The notes below the pieces were generated by a model. The model did not search any database, was not told the DNA's origin, and saw only the letters and a list, made by a program, of their open reading frames with translations. Shown piece after piece: positions 9,638 to 16,947 of a DNA stretch of 53,560 nucleotides (positions within the stretch are counted from its first letter, which is position 1; the number at the start of each line of letters is the position of its first letter). Origin of the DNA: a virus; the IMG/VR virus record IMGVR_UViG_3300042922_001297, positions 1 to 53,560 of that record; one strand, 5' to 3'. The position numbers and the translations under genes were made by a program.

Positions 9638-9704
9638 TCAGACATCTGTCTTTGTTTAGCTCATGCATCTCATTGGACAACAACTCGACCACACCACATA
9701 ACCA

Positions 9705-9768
9705 CTCTCATCTAGTCTCGTGACGCTTGCGCTACGGATACGTAGCGACCGGCCGTCTTAGATGAGAG
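9705..9768 (+). ncRNA. 64-nt structured element, possible small RNA or cis element
   Basis: A perfect 10-bp closing stem (CTCTCATCTA at 9705-9714 pairs with TAGATGAGAG at 9759-9768) encloses a second perfect 7-bp stem (CGCTACG-gata-CGTAGCG, 9730-9747). It has no T tract after it, and the arm lengths do not fit a tRNA. It sits in a non-coding stretch that follows a terminator. It may be a small RNA, a recombination or packaging site, or part of the origin. The structure is seen directly; the function is unknown. Confidence 0.45.
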
Positions 9769-9844
9769 ATGGTGCATGGCTTTTCTTTTGACAGATGGCT
9801 ACTTACTTTGCACACACGGCTACTGCCGTTCATCGGCTGCTGCC

Positions 9845-9890
9845 TCAGCTCGCTGCGGCGAGCTGATCTCTGCGGAGATCTCAACTGAGA
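9845..9890. repeat. Cluster of three overlapping small hairpins
   Basis: Three short inverted repeats follow one another: TCAGCTCG-6 nt-CGAGCTGA (9845-9866), GATCTC-tgcg-GAGATC (9865-9880) and TCTC-aact-GAGA (9879-9890). Because they overlap they are mutually exclusive, as in an attenuator or an origin secondary-structure zone. No open reading frame with a ribosome site runs through them. Confidence 0.6.
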
Positions 9891-9922
9891 GATTCATTTT
9901 TGGGGAGAGTAGAGAGAAGAGA

Positions 9923-9990
9923 GGGGGGAGAGAGGGAGAGGGGGGAGAGAGGGAGAGGGGGGAGAGAGGGAGAGGGGGGAGAGAGGGAGA
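9923..9990 (+). repeat. Four tandem 17-bp all-purine repeats
   Basis: Four exact copies of GGGGGGAGAGAGGGAGA begin at 9923, 9940, 9957 and 9974, inside an almost pure purine run from about 9900 to 10010. Such tracts can form triplex (H-DNA) or be bound by initiator proteins. It lies 280 bp before the helicase gene. Open frames across it encode only Gly/Arg/Glu repeats and are not credible genes. Confidence 0.9.
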
Positions 9991-10158
9991 GGGAGGGGAG
10001 AGGTAGGAGGGAGGGCAACCGACTGACGCGACTGGCCCCGCTCCGAGGCCGGCACCGACCGCCTCAGAAAGACGACTGCCCCGGTCCACTTCACCCGTCT
10101 AGGTTTCGACCTCACGAACGCAACGCTCTGACCTGCACAAACACGGAGCAGTGCAAGT

Positions 10159-10224
10159 AGTGCAAGTGCAAACATACCTTCCATACACACGCATACGCGT
10201 AGGAAGTATGTTTTCACCTGCACT
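10159..10224. promoter_or_regulatory. Long inverted repeat upstream of the SF3 helicase gene (copy 1)
   Basis: Inner arms AACATACCTTCC (10171-10182) and GGAAGTATGTT (10202-10212) pair with one bulge. The pairing extends outward through AGTGCAAGTG and CACCTGCACT with two mismatches. The spacer carries the palindrome TACGCGTA. Direct repeats GTGCAAGT precede it. A related element precedes the prim-pol gene (26123-26185). It is likely an operator, a promoter for a specialised polymerase, or a replication element. The helicase ATG is 43 bp downstream. Confidence 0.7.
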
Positions 10225-10267
10225 GCCGTACACTTCCGGTATCGTCCTGACCCGAGGAGAGACCCTT

Positions 10268-11713
10268 ATGTCCGATCCGTCCCAGTCCGGGGACGGTGCG
10301 AAGCCAGCCTTGCTCGCTCGCGCCGACGCCGGGGACGCCAGAGCTGCAGCCCACCTCACCGAGGGCCAGCAGCGCATCGCCCACCTGCTCGCCGTGCGGG
10401 CAGAGGGGCGGCTCCTGCACTGCAAGGCGTACGGCTGGCTGACGTGGACGGGGACTCACTGGTCCTCCGACGACGGGGTCGCCGCACGCAACGAGCTGTT
10501 CGCTCTGCTGCGCGAGGCGATGCAGTCGCCGGACAAGCTGACCGAGAAGGCCGCCCAGTCCTGCATGAACGACGGACCGCAGCGCGGGGTGCTCAACATC
10601 GCCGCCCTGCTCCCGCAGTTCCACGTCACGCTCGACCAGCTGGACGCCGATCCGTACCTGCTGAACCTGGCGAACGGGACGTACGACCTGGCCAACCTCG
10701 AGCTCCGGCCGCACGACCCGGCAGATCGTCTCACGAAGATCGCCCGCGCTGCGTACGACCCGGACGCACCGAGCCCGGTGTGGACGGAGCACCTCGAGTA
10801 CTTCCAGCCCAGCCTCGAGATCCGCGAGTTCCTCCAGCGGTTCTTCGGCTACGCCCTGCTGGGCAAGGTGGTCGAGCACGTCCTGCTCATCGCCTACGGA
10901 GCCAAGGGTGCCAACGGCAAGGGCACCACCGACCGTGCTGTCCAGCACGTGCTCGGGGACTACGCCACCTCGGCCAGCCAGAACCTGCTGGTCCAGACGC
11001 GCGCCAACTCCGCAGACGCAGCGAGCCCCGCTCGCATGGCGCTGCTGGGGCGCCGGCTCGTGGGCATGTCCGAGACCGAGAAGCGCGTGGCCATCGCCGA
11101 AGCGCTGATGAAGAACCTCACCGGTGGTGACATGGTCACCGCCCGTGCGCTGTTCAAGGACGAGATCACCTTCGCTCCGTCGCACACCTTCGTCCTGTAC
11201 ACCAACCACAAGCCGAAGCTGTCCGGCGACGACGCCGCAGTCTGGCGTCGTGTGCTCCTGGTCCCGTTCGACGTCACGCGACCGCGCGACCAGTGGGACA
11301 AGGACATCGACGCGAAGCTCGAGCTCGAGGCCGACGCGATCCTGACCTGGATGATCGAGGGCTACAAGGCCTGGTCCATCACCGGTCTCGACGCGCCGGC
11401 CTCCGTGCGTGCAGCCACCGACGAGTACCAGTACGAGGAGGACAGCACCGCCCAGTTCCTGGCCGAGCGGCTGACCGCCGACCACACCAGCACCATCCCG
11501 GCGAAGGACATCTGGAATGCGTACGAGGACTTCGTCCGCGAGACGCAGGCCATCGCCATCACGCAGAAGGACCTGTACTCCAAGCTCGAGCTCGCCGGCT
11601 ACTCACGTGTCCGCCGATCCACGGGCTACATGTTCAAGGGCGTCGACCTCGTCAGCGAGGCCACGACTCCCGACCTCGAGATCCTCACCGACACCACCGA
11701 GGGGGTGGCATGA
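10268..11713 (+). CDS. SF3 (D5/P4 family) replicative helicase
   Basis: This 481-residue protein should unwind DNA at the fork as a hexameric superfamily 3 helicase. A D5_N-like region precedes the motor and contains LLNLANGTYDL (131-141). Walker A is GAKGANGKGT (211-220). LVGMSE (264-269) fits motif B, TNHKP (312-316) the motif C/sensor Asn, and WRR (326-328) the arginine finger. A C-terminal winged-helix-like region is probable. The ATG at 10268 has GAGGAG 8 bases ahead; the frame opens earlier but across the inverted repeat. In most relatives a primase domain is fused to the N-terminus. Here it is missing, and the matching prim-pol is a separate gene at 26239. The stop overlaps the next ATG (ATGA). 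Confidence 0.93.
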   Translation: MSDPSQSGDGAKPALLARADAGDARAAAHLTEGQQRIAHLLAVRAEGRLLHCKAYGWLTWTGTHWSSDDGVAARNELFALLREAMQSPDKLTEKAAQSCMNDGPQRGVLNIAALLPQFHVTLDQLDADPYLLNLANGTYDLANLELRPHDPADRLTKIARAAYDPDAPSPVWTEHLEYFQPSLEIREFLQRFFGYALLGKVVEHVLLIAYGAKGANGKGTTDRAVQHVLGDYATSASQNLLVQTRANSADAASPARMALLGRRLVGMSETEKRVAIAEALMKNLTGGDMVTARALFKDEITFAPSHTFVLYTNHKPKLSGDDAAVWRRVLLVPFDVTRPRDQWDKDIDAKLELEADAILTWMIEGYKAWSITGLDAPASVRAATDEYQYEEDSTAQFLAERLTADHTSTIPAKDIWNAYEDFVRETQAIAITQKDLYSKLELAGYSRVRRSTGYMFKGVDLVSEATTPDLEILTDTTEGVA

Positions 11714-11901
11714 CCGCAACCACCACGCTGGTCCAGGCCCTGTGCACCCCGTGCACCCAGGCTGAGACCCGCATCTCCATGCGAGGCATCAAGTCCGGGG
11801 TCTGGACCCAGCTGCTCATCACCAAGCTCACGCCCAGTGACCAGGTGTGCGACTGGTGCCAGAAGAAGAAGGCCCTGTTCCTCGTCACGTCCAGCAGCTG
11901 A
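11710..11901 (+). CDS. Small CxxC-pair protein, unknown
   Basis: A 63-residue protein whose ATG overlaps the helicase stop (ATGA), so translation is coupled. Two CxxC pairs, CTPC near residue 12 and CDWC near residue 48, would make a zinc ribbon. The spacing and size resemble small zinc-ribbon proteins common in actinophages. Its coupling to the helicase suggests a replication accessory role, but nothing in the sequence proves that. Confidence 0.75.
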   Translation: MTATTTLVQALCTPCTQAETRISMRGIKSGVWTQLLITKLTPSDQVCDWCQKKKALFLVTSSS

Positions 11902-11916
11902 GAGAAGAGACACCTC

Positions 11917-12174
11917 ATGCGCAAGCACCAGCACCACGAGATCAGCGACGCGACCGTGGTCGCGGCGATCGTGATCACCGGCATCGCCCTGTTCGCCGCG
12001 GTCCTGCTCAGCATGCTGAGCACGAGCGCGTCCGCCACCGTCGAGCCGACGCCCGCCGTCGCCGTGTCGGTGGACATCCAGCCCGTGGTCAAGACCAGCT
12101 CCTGCTGGCACGCACCGTGGCTGCCGCAGTTCCCGAGCGAGAGCATCTGCTCGTTCCGCAAGCCCACTGCCTGA
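11917..12174 (+). CDS. Small single-pass membrane protein
   Basis: An 85-residue protein with a His-rich N-terminus (RKHQHHE), one transmembrane helix at about residues 13-33 ending in Leu/Ser, and an exported-looking Pro/Val-rich tail with two Cys (near residues 63 and 78). The ATG follows GAGAAGAGA, and the gene sits 15 bp after its neighbour. The family is not recognised. It may act at the envelope in superinfection or host takeover, or it may be an early membrane anchor. Confidence 0.7.
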   Translation: MRKHQHHEISDATVVAAIVITGIALFAAVLLSMLSTSASATVEPTPAVAVSVDIQPVVKTSSCWHAPWLPQFPSESICSFRKPTA

Positions 12175-12209
12175 CACCTCATCCGCATCGCAGCCACTGA
12201 GGAGAGACC

Positions 12210-12533
12210 ATGCCGTTCGTACTCTGGGTCCTGATGACCCTGCTGTTCCTGATCATCACCGTCCTGCTGGTGCTGCTGCTGCGCATGAGCAGCCAGCTCC
12301 GCACCTACGAGGACAGCCAGCGCCGGCTCACCCCGGCGTACGTCACCGCCGTGCTCGGTCTCACCGACGCACAGGCCACCATCAAGTACGTGCTCACGCT
12401 GGTACCACCGCCGCCGCCCGAGGTCGTCGCGTCCACCGAGCTGGACCTGGCGATCGAGGAAGCGGTGGCTGTGACCCAGCCTCAGCCTCGGTTCGCACCG
12501 GTCATCCCGCTGCACCCGAGGAGCCACAGCTGA
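12210..12533 (+). CDS. Membrane-anchored protein, unknown
   Basis: A 107-residue protein that starts with a strong transmembrane helix (about residues 3-24, almost all Leu, Ile and Val) followed by a cytoplasmic helical region, a PPPPP turn and a Pro/Val tail. The ribosome site is GAGGAGAG. It is the second consecutive small membrane protein, so the two may work together. The stop TGA overlaps the next ATG (TGATG). Confidence 0.75.
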   Translation: MPFVLWVLMTLLFLIITVLLVLLLRMSSQLRTYEDSQRRLTPAYVTAVLGLTDAQATIKYVLTLVPPPPPEVVASTELDLAIEEAVAVTQPQPRFAPVIPLHPRSHS

Positions 12534-12745
12534 TGCGCGCCAACCTCACCAGCCAGACCAAGAGCTCGACCACTGGCGCAGGATCCATCCCCGTGGCACG
12601 CGCCACCTTCGTGCTCGGCAAGCCGGGCGACGCCAAGGAGTACCGCCTGCCGTCCGACGTGCAGGTGGAGCTGGGCCGTCAGGTCGTGGCCGACATCCGT
12701 GCACGACGTGCAGCCCGGGGCATCCCGCCCGAGGGCCGACGCTGA
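12533..12745 (+). CDS. Small basic protein, unknown
   Basis: A 70-residue protein coupled on both sides by TGATG overlaps. The N-terminus is Ser/Thr-rich and probably flexible. The C-terminal third is a basic helix rich in Arg (near residues 55-70). No domain was recognised. Confidence 0.7.
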   Translation: MRANLTSQTKSSTTGAGSIPVARATFVLGKPGDAKEYRLPSDVQVELGRQVVADIRARRAARGIPPEGRR

Positions 12746-13089
12746 TGGGCGACGCACCGCACATGACCGACGACGTCGTCAACGGCAAGGCCGTGTACCT
12801 CAGCCGGCACGCCATCGAGGCGTGCATCGCGCGAGGGTTCACGCTCGACCAGGTCTTCGACACCCTGCGTGGGTGGGAGAACCGCTACGTGCAGTCCCGC
12901 CGGTACGGACAGGAGGGCACGACGCCCTTCATGTACCAGCTCGGGGACATGGGCGTGGGCGTGGCCGAGACGGACGCGCTGATCATCGTCAAGACGGTCC
13001 TCCTGCGTGAGCGCAGGCAGTGGACCAACGAGGACGCGCGCGCCGCACGCCGAGCTCGCGTCATCGCGAGCGCGCCTGCGCCCCTCTGA
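12745..13089 (+). CDS. Hypothetical protein with a DUF4258/toxin-like fold
   Basis: A 114-residue protein starting at an overlapping TGATG; a second in-frame ATG lies at 12763. It contains LSRHAIEACIARGFT, a region of predicted strands around MYQLGDMGVGVAET, and a basic tail. The opening 'SRHAxxxxxxRGxT' helix followed by strands is reminiscent of DUF4258 and RelE/BrnT-like small proteins, but the match is only by eye. No antitoxin-like partner is obvious next to it. Confidence 0.7.
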   Translation: MGDAPHMTDDVVNGKAVYLSRHAIEACIARGFTLDQVFDTLRGWENRYVQSRRYGQEGTTPFMYQLGDMGVGVAETDALIIVKTVLLRERRQWTNEDARAARRARVIASAPAPL

Positions 13090-13160
13090 GCGCCGTTCAG
13101 TCCGGACCCTGGCAATCACCAGGGCCCGGGCTGTGCGTCGCCCACAGGGCAGCGCAGCTA

Positions 13161-13196
13161 CCGATCCTCCCGCCTGCTGCGGGGCGGGAGGATCGG
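13161..13196. terminator. Strong 14-bp hairpin between early genes
   Basis: CCGATCCTCCCGCC pairs perfectly with GGCGGGAGGATCGG across an 8-nt loop. It has no T tract, so it may be an intrinsic terminator of the U-less actinobacterial kind, an mRNA processing site or an operator. It ends 40 bp before the next gene. A smaller hairpin (CCCTGG/CCAGGG) lies just upstream, near 13110. Confidence 0.6.
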
Positions 13197-13236
13197 CACA
13201 ACCATCCGACGCAGCACGGAAAGGTAACAACCGGAC

Positions 13237-13590
13237 ATGACGGACAACAAGAGCACGAAGCCCGCCGCCAAGACGACCGAGACGAAGGCGCCGGCCAAGA
13301 CCAAGGCCAAGCCCCGCACCCTCGAGGAGCGGATCGCCGAGCTGCAGGCCCAGGCCGACGCGCGCGCCGCCAAGGCCAAGGCCAAGGCGGAGCTCGAGTT
13401 CAAGGAGGTCGAGGGCAAGTACACCCGCGCGGTGAGCCAGGCCACGAAGTTCGCCGGCGAGCTGCGTGACCTCTCGGCCAAGCACGGGTTCACCCTGCCC
13501 GCCGGGATCACGCCGCCCACCGCCGGTGACGTCGAGGCCGCGCAGGTCGAGCTGGCCCACGAGGTCGAGGGCGACAGCGACCAGCGCTGA
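13237..13590 (+). CDS. Lys/Ala-rich coiled-coil protein
   Basis: A 117-residue protein with a Lys/Thr/Pro-rich, probably disordered first 35 residues that looks histone- or nucleoid-protein-like. A Glu/Lys/Ala coiled coil follows at about residues 36-85, then an acidic tail. The ribosome site GGAAAGG precedes the ATG. The basic N-terminus suggests nucleic-acid binding. No family is recognised. Confidence 0.8.
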   Translation: MTDNKSTKPAAKTTETKAPAKTKAKPRTLEERIAELQAQADARAAKAKAKAELEFKEVEGKYTRAVSQATKFAGELRDLSAKHGFTLPAGITPPTAGDVEAAQVELAHEVEGDSDQR

Positions 13591-13606
13591 CGCACGATCC
13601 TTCGGT

Positions 13607-13645
13607 GCACGGTGCGTCACTGCCCAGTGCAGTGGCGCACCGTGC
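13607..13645. repeat. 10-bp inverted repeat before the nucleotidyltransferase gene
   Basis: GCACGGTGCG (13607-13616) pairs perfectly with CGCACCGTGC (13636-13645), and both arms continue into GTCAC as a direct repeat. It occupies the leader of the next gene, which argues against a protein start at 13605. It may end the preceding transcript or bind a regulator. Confidence 0.6.
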
Positions 13646-13676
13646 GTCACCACCTGTCTCACGAGAGGAGACGACC

Positions 13677-14492
13677 ATCAACACCACCGGCATCAAGGCG
13701 GGCGACGCCATCACCAAGGTGCTCGCTGACACGAAGGGTCTGCCTGCCTACCTGGCTGGCAGCTCGGTCGCTGCACAGGTGCACGGCAAGCACCACGCCT
13801 ACACCGACATCGACCTGTTCGTGCCGAACCAGGGCAGCTACTACACCCTGGTCGCCCACCTGCTCAACCGTGGCTACTCGTTCGAGAGCGACAGGTTCGA
13901 GCGGATGTGGGCACGGCACCTCGAGTACGGCTTCAAGGCCTGGCACACCAACAGCATGAAGCTGCTCGACGACACCACGGGTACCGAGGTGAACGTCATC
14001 TACAAGCGCGTCGACGGGCACGAGACGACCAGGCTCAGCCAGGTCCTCGAGTCCTTCGACTTCGGTCTGCTCGGGGTGGGGTACGAGACGCTGACCGGAC
14101 GCTTCAAGGACATGCGCGAGTACCTGTTCCCCGGGGTGTGGGATCCCCACGCACCGGACGCACCGCTGCCGATGATGGACTACCGCGCCGACACCGTCGG
14201 CAAGGGGTACATGTCGCAGCACATCATGATGCGCACGCCCGGTCGGTTCGCCCGGTACGCCAGCACCTACGGCTACGACCTGAGCCTGGTCAAGCCGACG
14301 CTGGTCGCCGGGTACCAGAGCTTCGCCGACTACAAGCTGGCGCGCAGCAAGCCGGAGGACCTGGCGCTCGGGCAGATCGCCGAGACCCTCGGCCAGCACA
14401 TCGCGCTCGACATGTACGACGAGCTGCTCCTCTTCGAGAAGAAGCTGGTCGTGGCCGACGGGCTCGACGACATCATGGAGGCGCTCGAGTAA
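13677..14492 (+). CDS. Nucleotidyltransferase-fold protein, apparent AUC start
   Basis: About 271 residues. YLAGSSVAAQVHG followed by YTDIDLF gives the hallmark of the polymerase-beta-like nucleotidyltransferases: GS at 28-29 and DxD at 44 and 46. It should transfer NMP to an unknown acceptor (RNA, protein or small molecule). The best ribosome site, GAGAGGAG at 13663-13670, points at ATC (13677), a rare start. The alternatives are GTG 13605 upstream, which lies in a hairpin with no ribosome site, or GTG 13722 inside the domain. Relatives include the toxins of MNT/HEPN and AbiEii-type systems, so an anti-host or defence role is possible. The stop overlaps the next ATG. Confidence 0.75.
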   Translation: MNTTGIKAGDAITKVLADTKGLPAYLAGSSVAAQVHGKHHAYTDIDLFVPNQGSYYTLVAHLLNRGYSFESDRFERMWARHLEYGFKAWHTNSMKLLDDTTGTEVNVIYKRVDGHETTRLSQVLESFDFGLLGVGYETLTGRFKDMREYLFPGVWDPHAPDAPLPMMDYRADTVGKGYMSQHIMMRTPGRFARYASTYGYDLSLVKPTLVAGYQSFADYKLARSKPEDLALGQIAETLGQHIALDMYDELLLFEKKLVVADGLDDIMEALE

Positions 14493-14728
14493 TGGCACAC
14501 CGAGTCATCGGCACAGACGGCGAGCTCGGGGTGATCGACCCGAACCGCTGGGCCGTAGCAGAGCGAGGCTCCCTGCTGGCATCGGGCTACACCGAGATCC
14601 GCTCCGTGCACCGCACGAAGAACGCAGCACGAGGTGCGCGCACCGCGCTGGCCGGCGACGCCTGGACCAGCCGGATGCAGTACCGCATCCTCAAGCGCGA
14701 CGACCACGGAAGGTGGGGACCAGCATGA
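14492..14728 (+). CDS. Hypothetical protein, 78 residues
   Basis: It starts at a TAATG overlap with the nucleotidyltransferase gene, so it is translationally coupled and may be its partner. The protein is small and basic, with no Cys cluster or membrane segment (motifs such as YTEIRSVHRTKNAARGAR). No family is recognised. If the upstream protein is a toxin, this gene is a candidate antidote, but only by position. Confidence 0.7.
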   Translation: MAHRVIGTDGELGVIDPNRWAVAERGSLLASGYTEIRSVHRTKNAARGARTALAGDAWTSRMQYRILKRDDHGRWGPA

Positions 14729-14913
14729 CCGCCAGTGTGGGTGGCTCCACCTACGGTGAGACCGACACCATCACGGACGACGAGATCGCTCGTGCGTCCG
14801 TTCCCAACCTCGGCGCCCTGATGAAGAGCGCCGTGGACCGGGGGCTGATCGCCCCGGTCAAGAGCTACACCGACTACTCGCGACTGCGCGAAGCGCTGAC
14901 CGAGCAGGCGTAG
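14725..14913 (+). CDS. Hypothetical protein, 62 residues
   Basis: The ATG at 14725 overlaps the previous stop (ATGA); an in-frame GTG at 14713 is less likely. The sequence is acidic at the N-terminus with a helical C-terminal half (YSRLREALTEQA). The function is unknown. An 8-bp inverted repeat follows it. Confidence 0.65.
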   Translation: MTASVGGSTYGETDTITDDEIARASVPNLGALMKSAVDRGLIAPVKSYTDYSRLREALTEQA

Positions 14914-14921
14914 CTCGACGG

Positions 14922-14941
14922 CACAGGTCCCATGACCTGTG
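14922..14941. repeat. 8-bp inverted repeat
   Basis: CACAGGTC-ccat-GACCTGTG begins 9 bp after a stop codon and ends 46 bp before the next gene. It could be a dimer binding site or a small hairpin in the mRNA. It has no T tract. Confidence 0.5.
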
Positions 14942-14987
14942 ACGATGCAACATCCGGATGCAGTACCGAAGAAGGGACAACGACACG

Positions 14988-15482
14988 ATGTCGTTCCAGA
15001 CCATCGAGCTCGCCAACAACAACGTCCTCGTCAAGGGCACCGACGCGCTGGGCGTGAGCGGGCAGACCGTCATCGACGGCACCTACTGGGCCGAGCGCAA
15101 GCGCCGCGCCCAGATCGAGGACGCGCACGAGAAGTTCGACGCCGCGGTCGAGGAGTTCTACGCCCCGATCGTCGCGGCGATGGAGGCCACGAACAAGGCC
15201 GTCCAGATCGACCGCGACCCGCTGCTCTACGTCGTGGAGCAGGAGGCGAGCGAGGGTGCGCACGCCCGCGAGGAGGTCGTCGTCCGTCTCGACGACGCGT
15301 CGGTCATCCTGCGCGCCATCGAGCAGGGCCGGACCGACCGCCTCATCTGGGTCGGCGACAAGCTCGTCGTCACCGCTGCGCCGGTGCCGACCAGCACGCC
15401 GGCGCCGACCGAGGTCGTCGACCTCGACCAGGTGACGGGCGAGGACGGCGAGGGCATCTCGACCAACCCGTCCACCGTCTGA
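14988..15482 (+). CDS. Hypothetical protein upstream of the MoxR/VWA pair
   Basis: A 164-residue protein. The ATG at 14988 follows GAAGGGA; an in-frame ATG at 14958 lies too close to the upstream hairpin. The middle is a helical region rich in Glu, Ala and Lys, then strands around RLIWVGDKLVV, then a Pro/Thr linker and an acidic tail. It is separated from the MoxR gene by only 4 bp. It may be a substrate or adaptor of the ATPase/VWA pair. No family is recognised. Confidence 0.75.
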   Translation: MSFQTIELANNNVLVKGTDALGVSGQTVIDGTYWAERKRRAQIEDAHEKFDAAVEEFYAPIVAAMEATNKAVQIDRDPLLYVVEQEASEGAHAREEVVVRLDDASVILRAIEQGRTDRLIWVGDKLVVTAAPVPTSTPAPTEVVDLDQVTGEDGEGISTNPSTV

Positions 15483-15486
15483 TCTC

Positions 15487-16947
15487 GTGCTCCCTGAAGA
15501 GGGAGCCGAGGTCGAGCTGATCCTGGACCGGGGCATCCGTGCACACAGCACGGGTGCCCCGGCCTCGGGTCCGATCCTCAAGGTTCCGAACCTGCCCGAC
15601 GACAGCTGGACTGCCGACGAGCTCGAGGAGCTGGCGAAGCAGACGCAGCAGGTGAGCCAGAACGCCTACCTGATCAACCAGGTCTCCAACAGCCAGCCGA
15701 CCTACGTGACTCCGACCAGACCGTCGATGCACACGACCATCGGCAGCCTGATCGCCGAGCAGCGCCTGCTCGTGTGGATGCGGAAGCTGGACGGCAGCGG
15801 CTCCTTCGTCCCGATGAGCCACGGCCAGTACCAGACCATGCGCAACATCCACCTCGACGAGCTCAACGAGTTCGTCAAGCAGACCAGCGACTGGTACATG
15901 GGCGACCGGTCGATCGCGACCCGGCCGAAGAGCGCCGCCTTCAGCATCATCATCCCCGAGCTCGACACACCACCCGAGAAGGAGACACCAGAGACCATGC
16001 TCGAGCAGCTGCTCCGGCTCTACACGATGTTCATGGTGACGGGCGCAACCAGCCCGATGCCGCACTTCGTCGGACCTCCTGGGTCCGGCAAGTCCACCGT
16101 CTTCAAGACGCTGGCCGACATGCTCGGCGTGCGTCTGTTCACGGTCAACGTCTCGCGCATCAGCCCGCTCGAACTCGAGGGTGTGCAGATGCCGAGCGAG
16201 GACCGCACCAAGCTCGACCTGCTGCACAACCCGATGTGGACCCAGCTCAAGGACGGGGACATCGTGCTGCTCGACGAGTTCCTGCGTGGGTTCCCCGAGG
16301 TGTACAACGGCCTGCTCGACATCCTCACCGCACGTGAGGTGGCGGGGCTGCGGCTGCCGAAGGTGTTCATCGCCGGCGCGAGCAACTCCGTCGTGACCTA
16401 CGACGGCGCGCTCGAGGACCGGCTGCTGCACATCAAGGTGCCCGACCCTCGCAAGGGCACGGCCGAGCGCGGACGCCTGGCGTGGATGATCATCGACCAG
16501 CTCGGGCTGGACCCGCGCATCAAGGGCAGCACCGAGATGGACGAGCTCTTCGAGAAGGAGATCCTCCCGATGTTCGAGGTGCTCGACGCCTTCGACGGCA
16601 AGGGGCACAAGGTCGGGTCGACCAACACCTCCATCGAGGGCACCTCCGTGCGCAAGCTGATCGGCCAGGCCGAGCTGCGCCACGTGCTGAGCCCGGCGCT
16701 GAAGGCGCTGATCGAGGCGAACAACCACATGGCTTCGGCCCCGGGCAAGGGGCAGTACATGTTCCTGCTGTCCGGGGACAAGGTGCCCGCTGGCTACGAG
16801 AGCACGGCACGTGCGCTCGGGTCCGCGGTCGACAAGCTCACGCCGGTCCAGCGCCGGAACCGTGAGCTGAACCTGCAGCTCATCGAGATGCAGAAGCAGA
16901 AGGCTTCGGCCAAGACACGAGAGGACGACGATGACGGTCCGTTCTGA
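15487..16947 (+). CDS. MoxR-like AAA+ ATPase
   Basis: A 486-residue protein. The AAA+ core begins near residue 165, with Walker A GPPGSGKST (196-204), Walker B IVLLDEF (259-265), sensor Asn in AGASN (296-300) and EDRLLH (310-315) supplying a likely arginine finger. A non-conserved N-terminal region of 160 residues precedes it. The GTG start has no clear Shine-Dalgarno and probably relies on coupling to the gene 4 bp upstream. MoxR ATPases work with VWA-domain partners as chaperones that remodel or load metal into target complexes. The next gene, overlapping by 17 bp, encodes exactly such a partner. The target in this phage is unknown. Confidence 0.9.
   Translation: MLPEEGAEVELILDRGIRAHSTGAPASGPILKVPNLPDDSWTADELEELAKQTQQVSQNAYLINQVSNSQPTYVTPTRPSMHTTIGSLIAEQRLLVWMRKLDGSGSFVPMSHGQYQTMRNIHLDELNEFVKQTSDWYMGDRSIATRPKSAAFSIIIPELDTPPEKETPETMLEQLLRLYTMFMVTGATSPMPHFVGPPGSGKSTVFKTLADMLGVRLFTVNVSRISPLELEGVQMPSEDRTKLDLLHNPMWTQLKDGDIVLLDEFLRGFPEVYNGLLDILTAREVAGLRLPKVFIAGASNSVVTYDGALEDRLLHIKVPDPRKGTAERGRLAWMIIDQLGLDPRIKGSTEMDELFEKEILPMFEVLDAFDGKGHKVGSTNTSIEGTSVRKLIGQAELRHVLSPALKALIEANNHMASAPGKGQYMFLLSGDKVPAGYESTARALGSAVDKLTPVQRRNRELNLQLIEMQKQKASAKTREDDDDGPF

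Noticed and set aside
9705-9768. tRNA gene
   Set aside because: Stem lengths, loop sizes and the lack of a T-arm consensus do not fit a tRNA.
9923-9990. CRISPR array
   Set aside because: The 17-bp purine repeats are contiguous with no unique spacers, and no cas genes are present apart from an isolated Cas4-like nuclease.
9776-10160. Small proteins encoded across the purine repeats (both strands)
   Set aside because: They are Gly/Arg/Glu or Leu/Pro/Ser repeats without ribosome sites and cross the hairpins and repeats.
10151-10267. N-terminal extension of the helicase
   Set aside because: It would run through the inverted repeat and lacks a ribosome site; ATG 10268 has GAGGAG.
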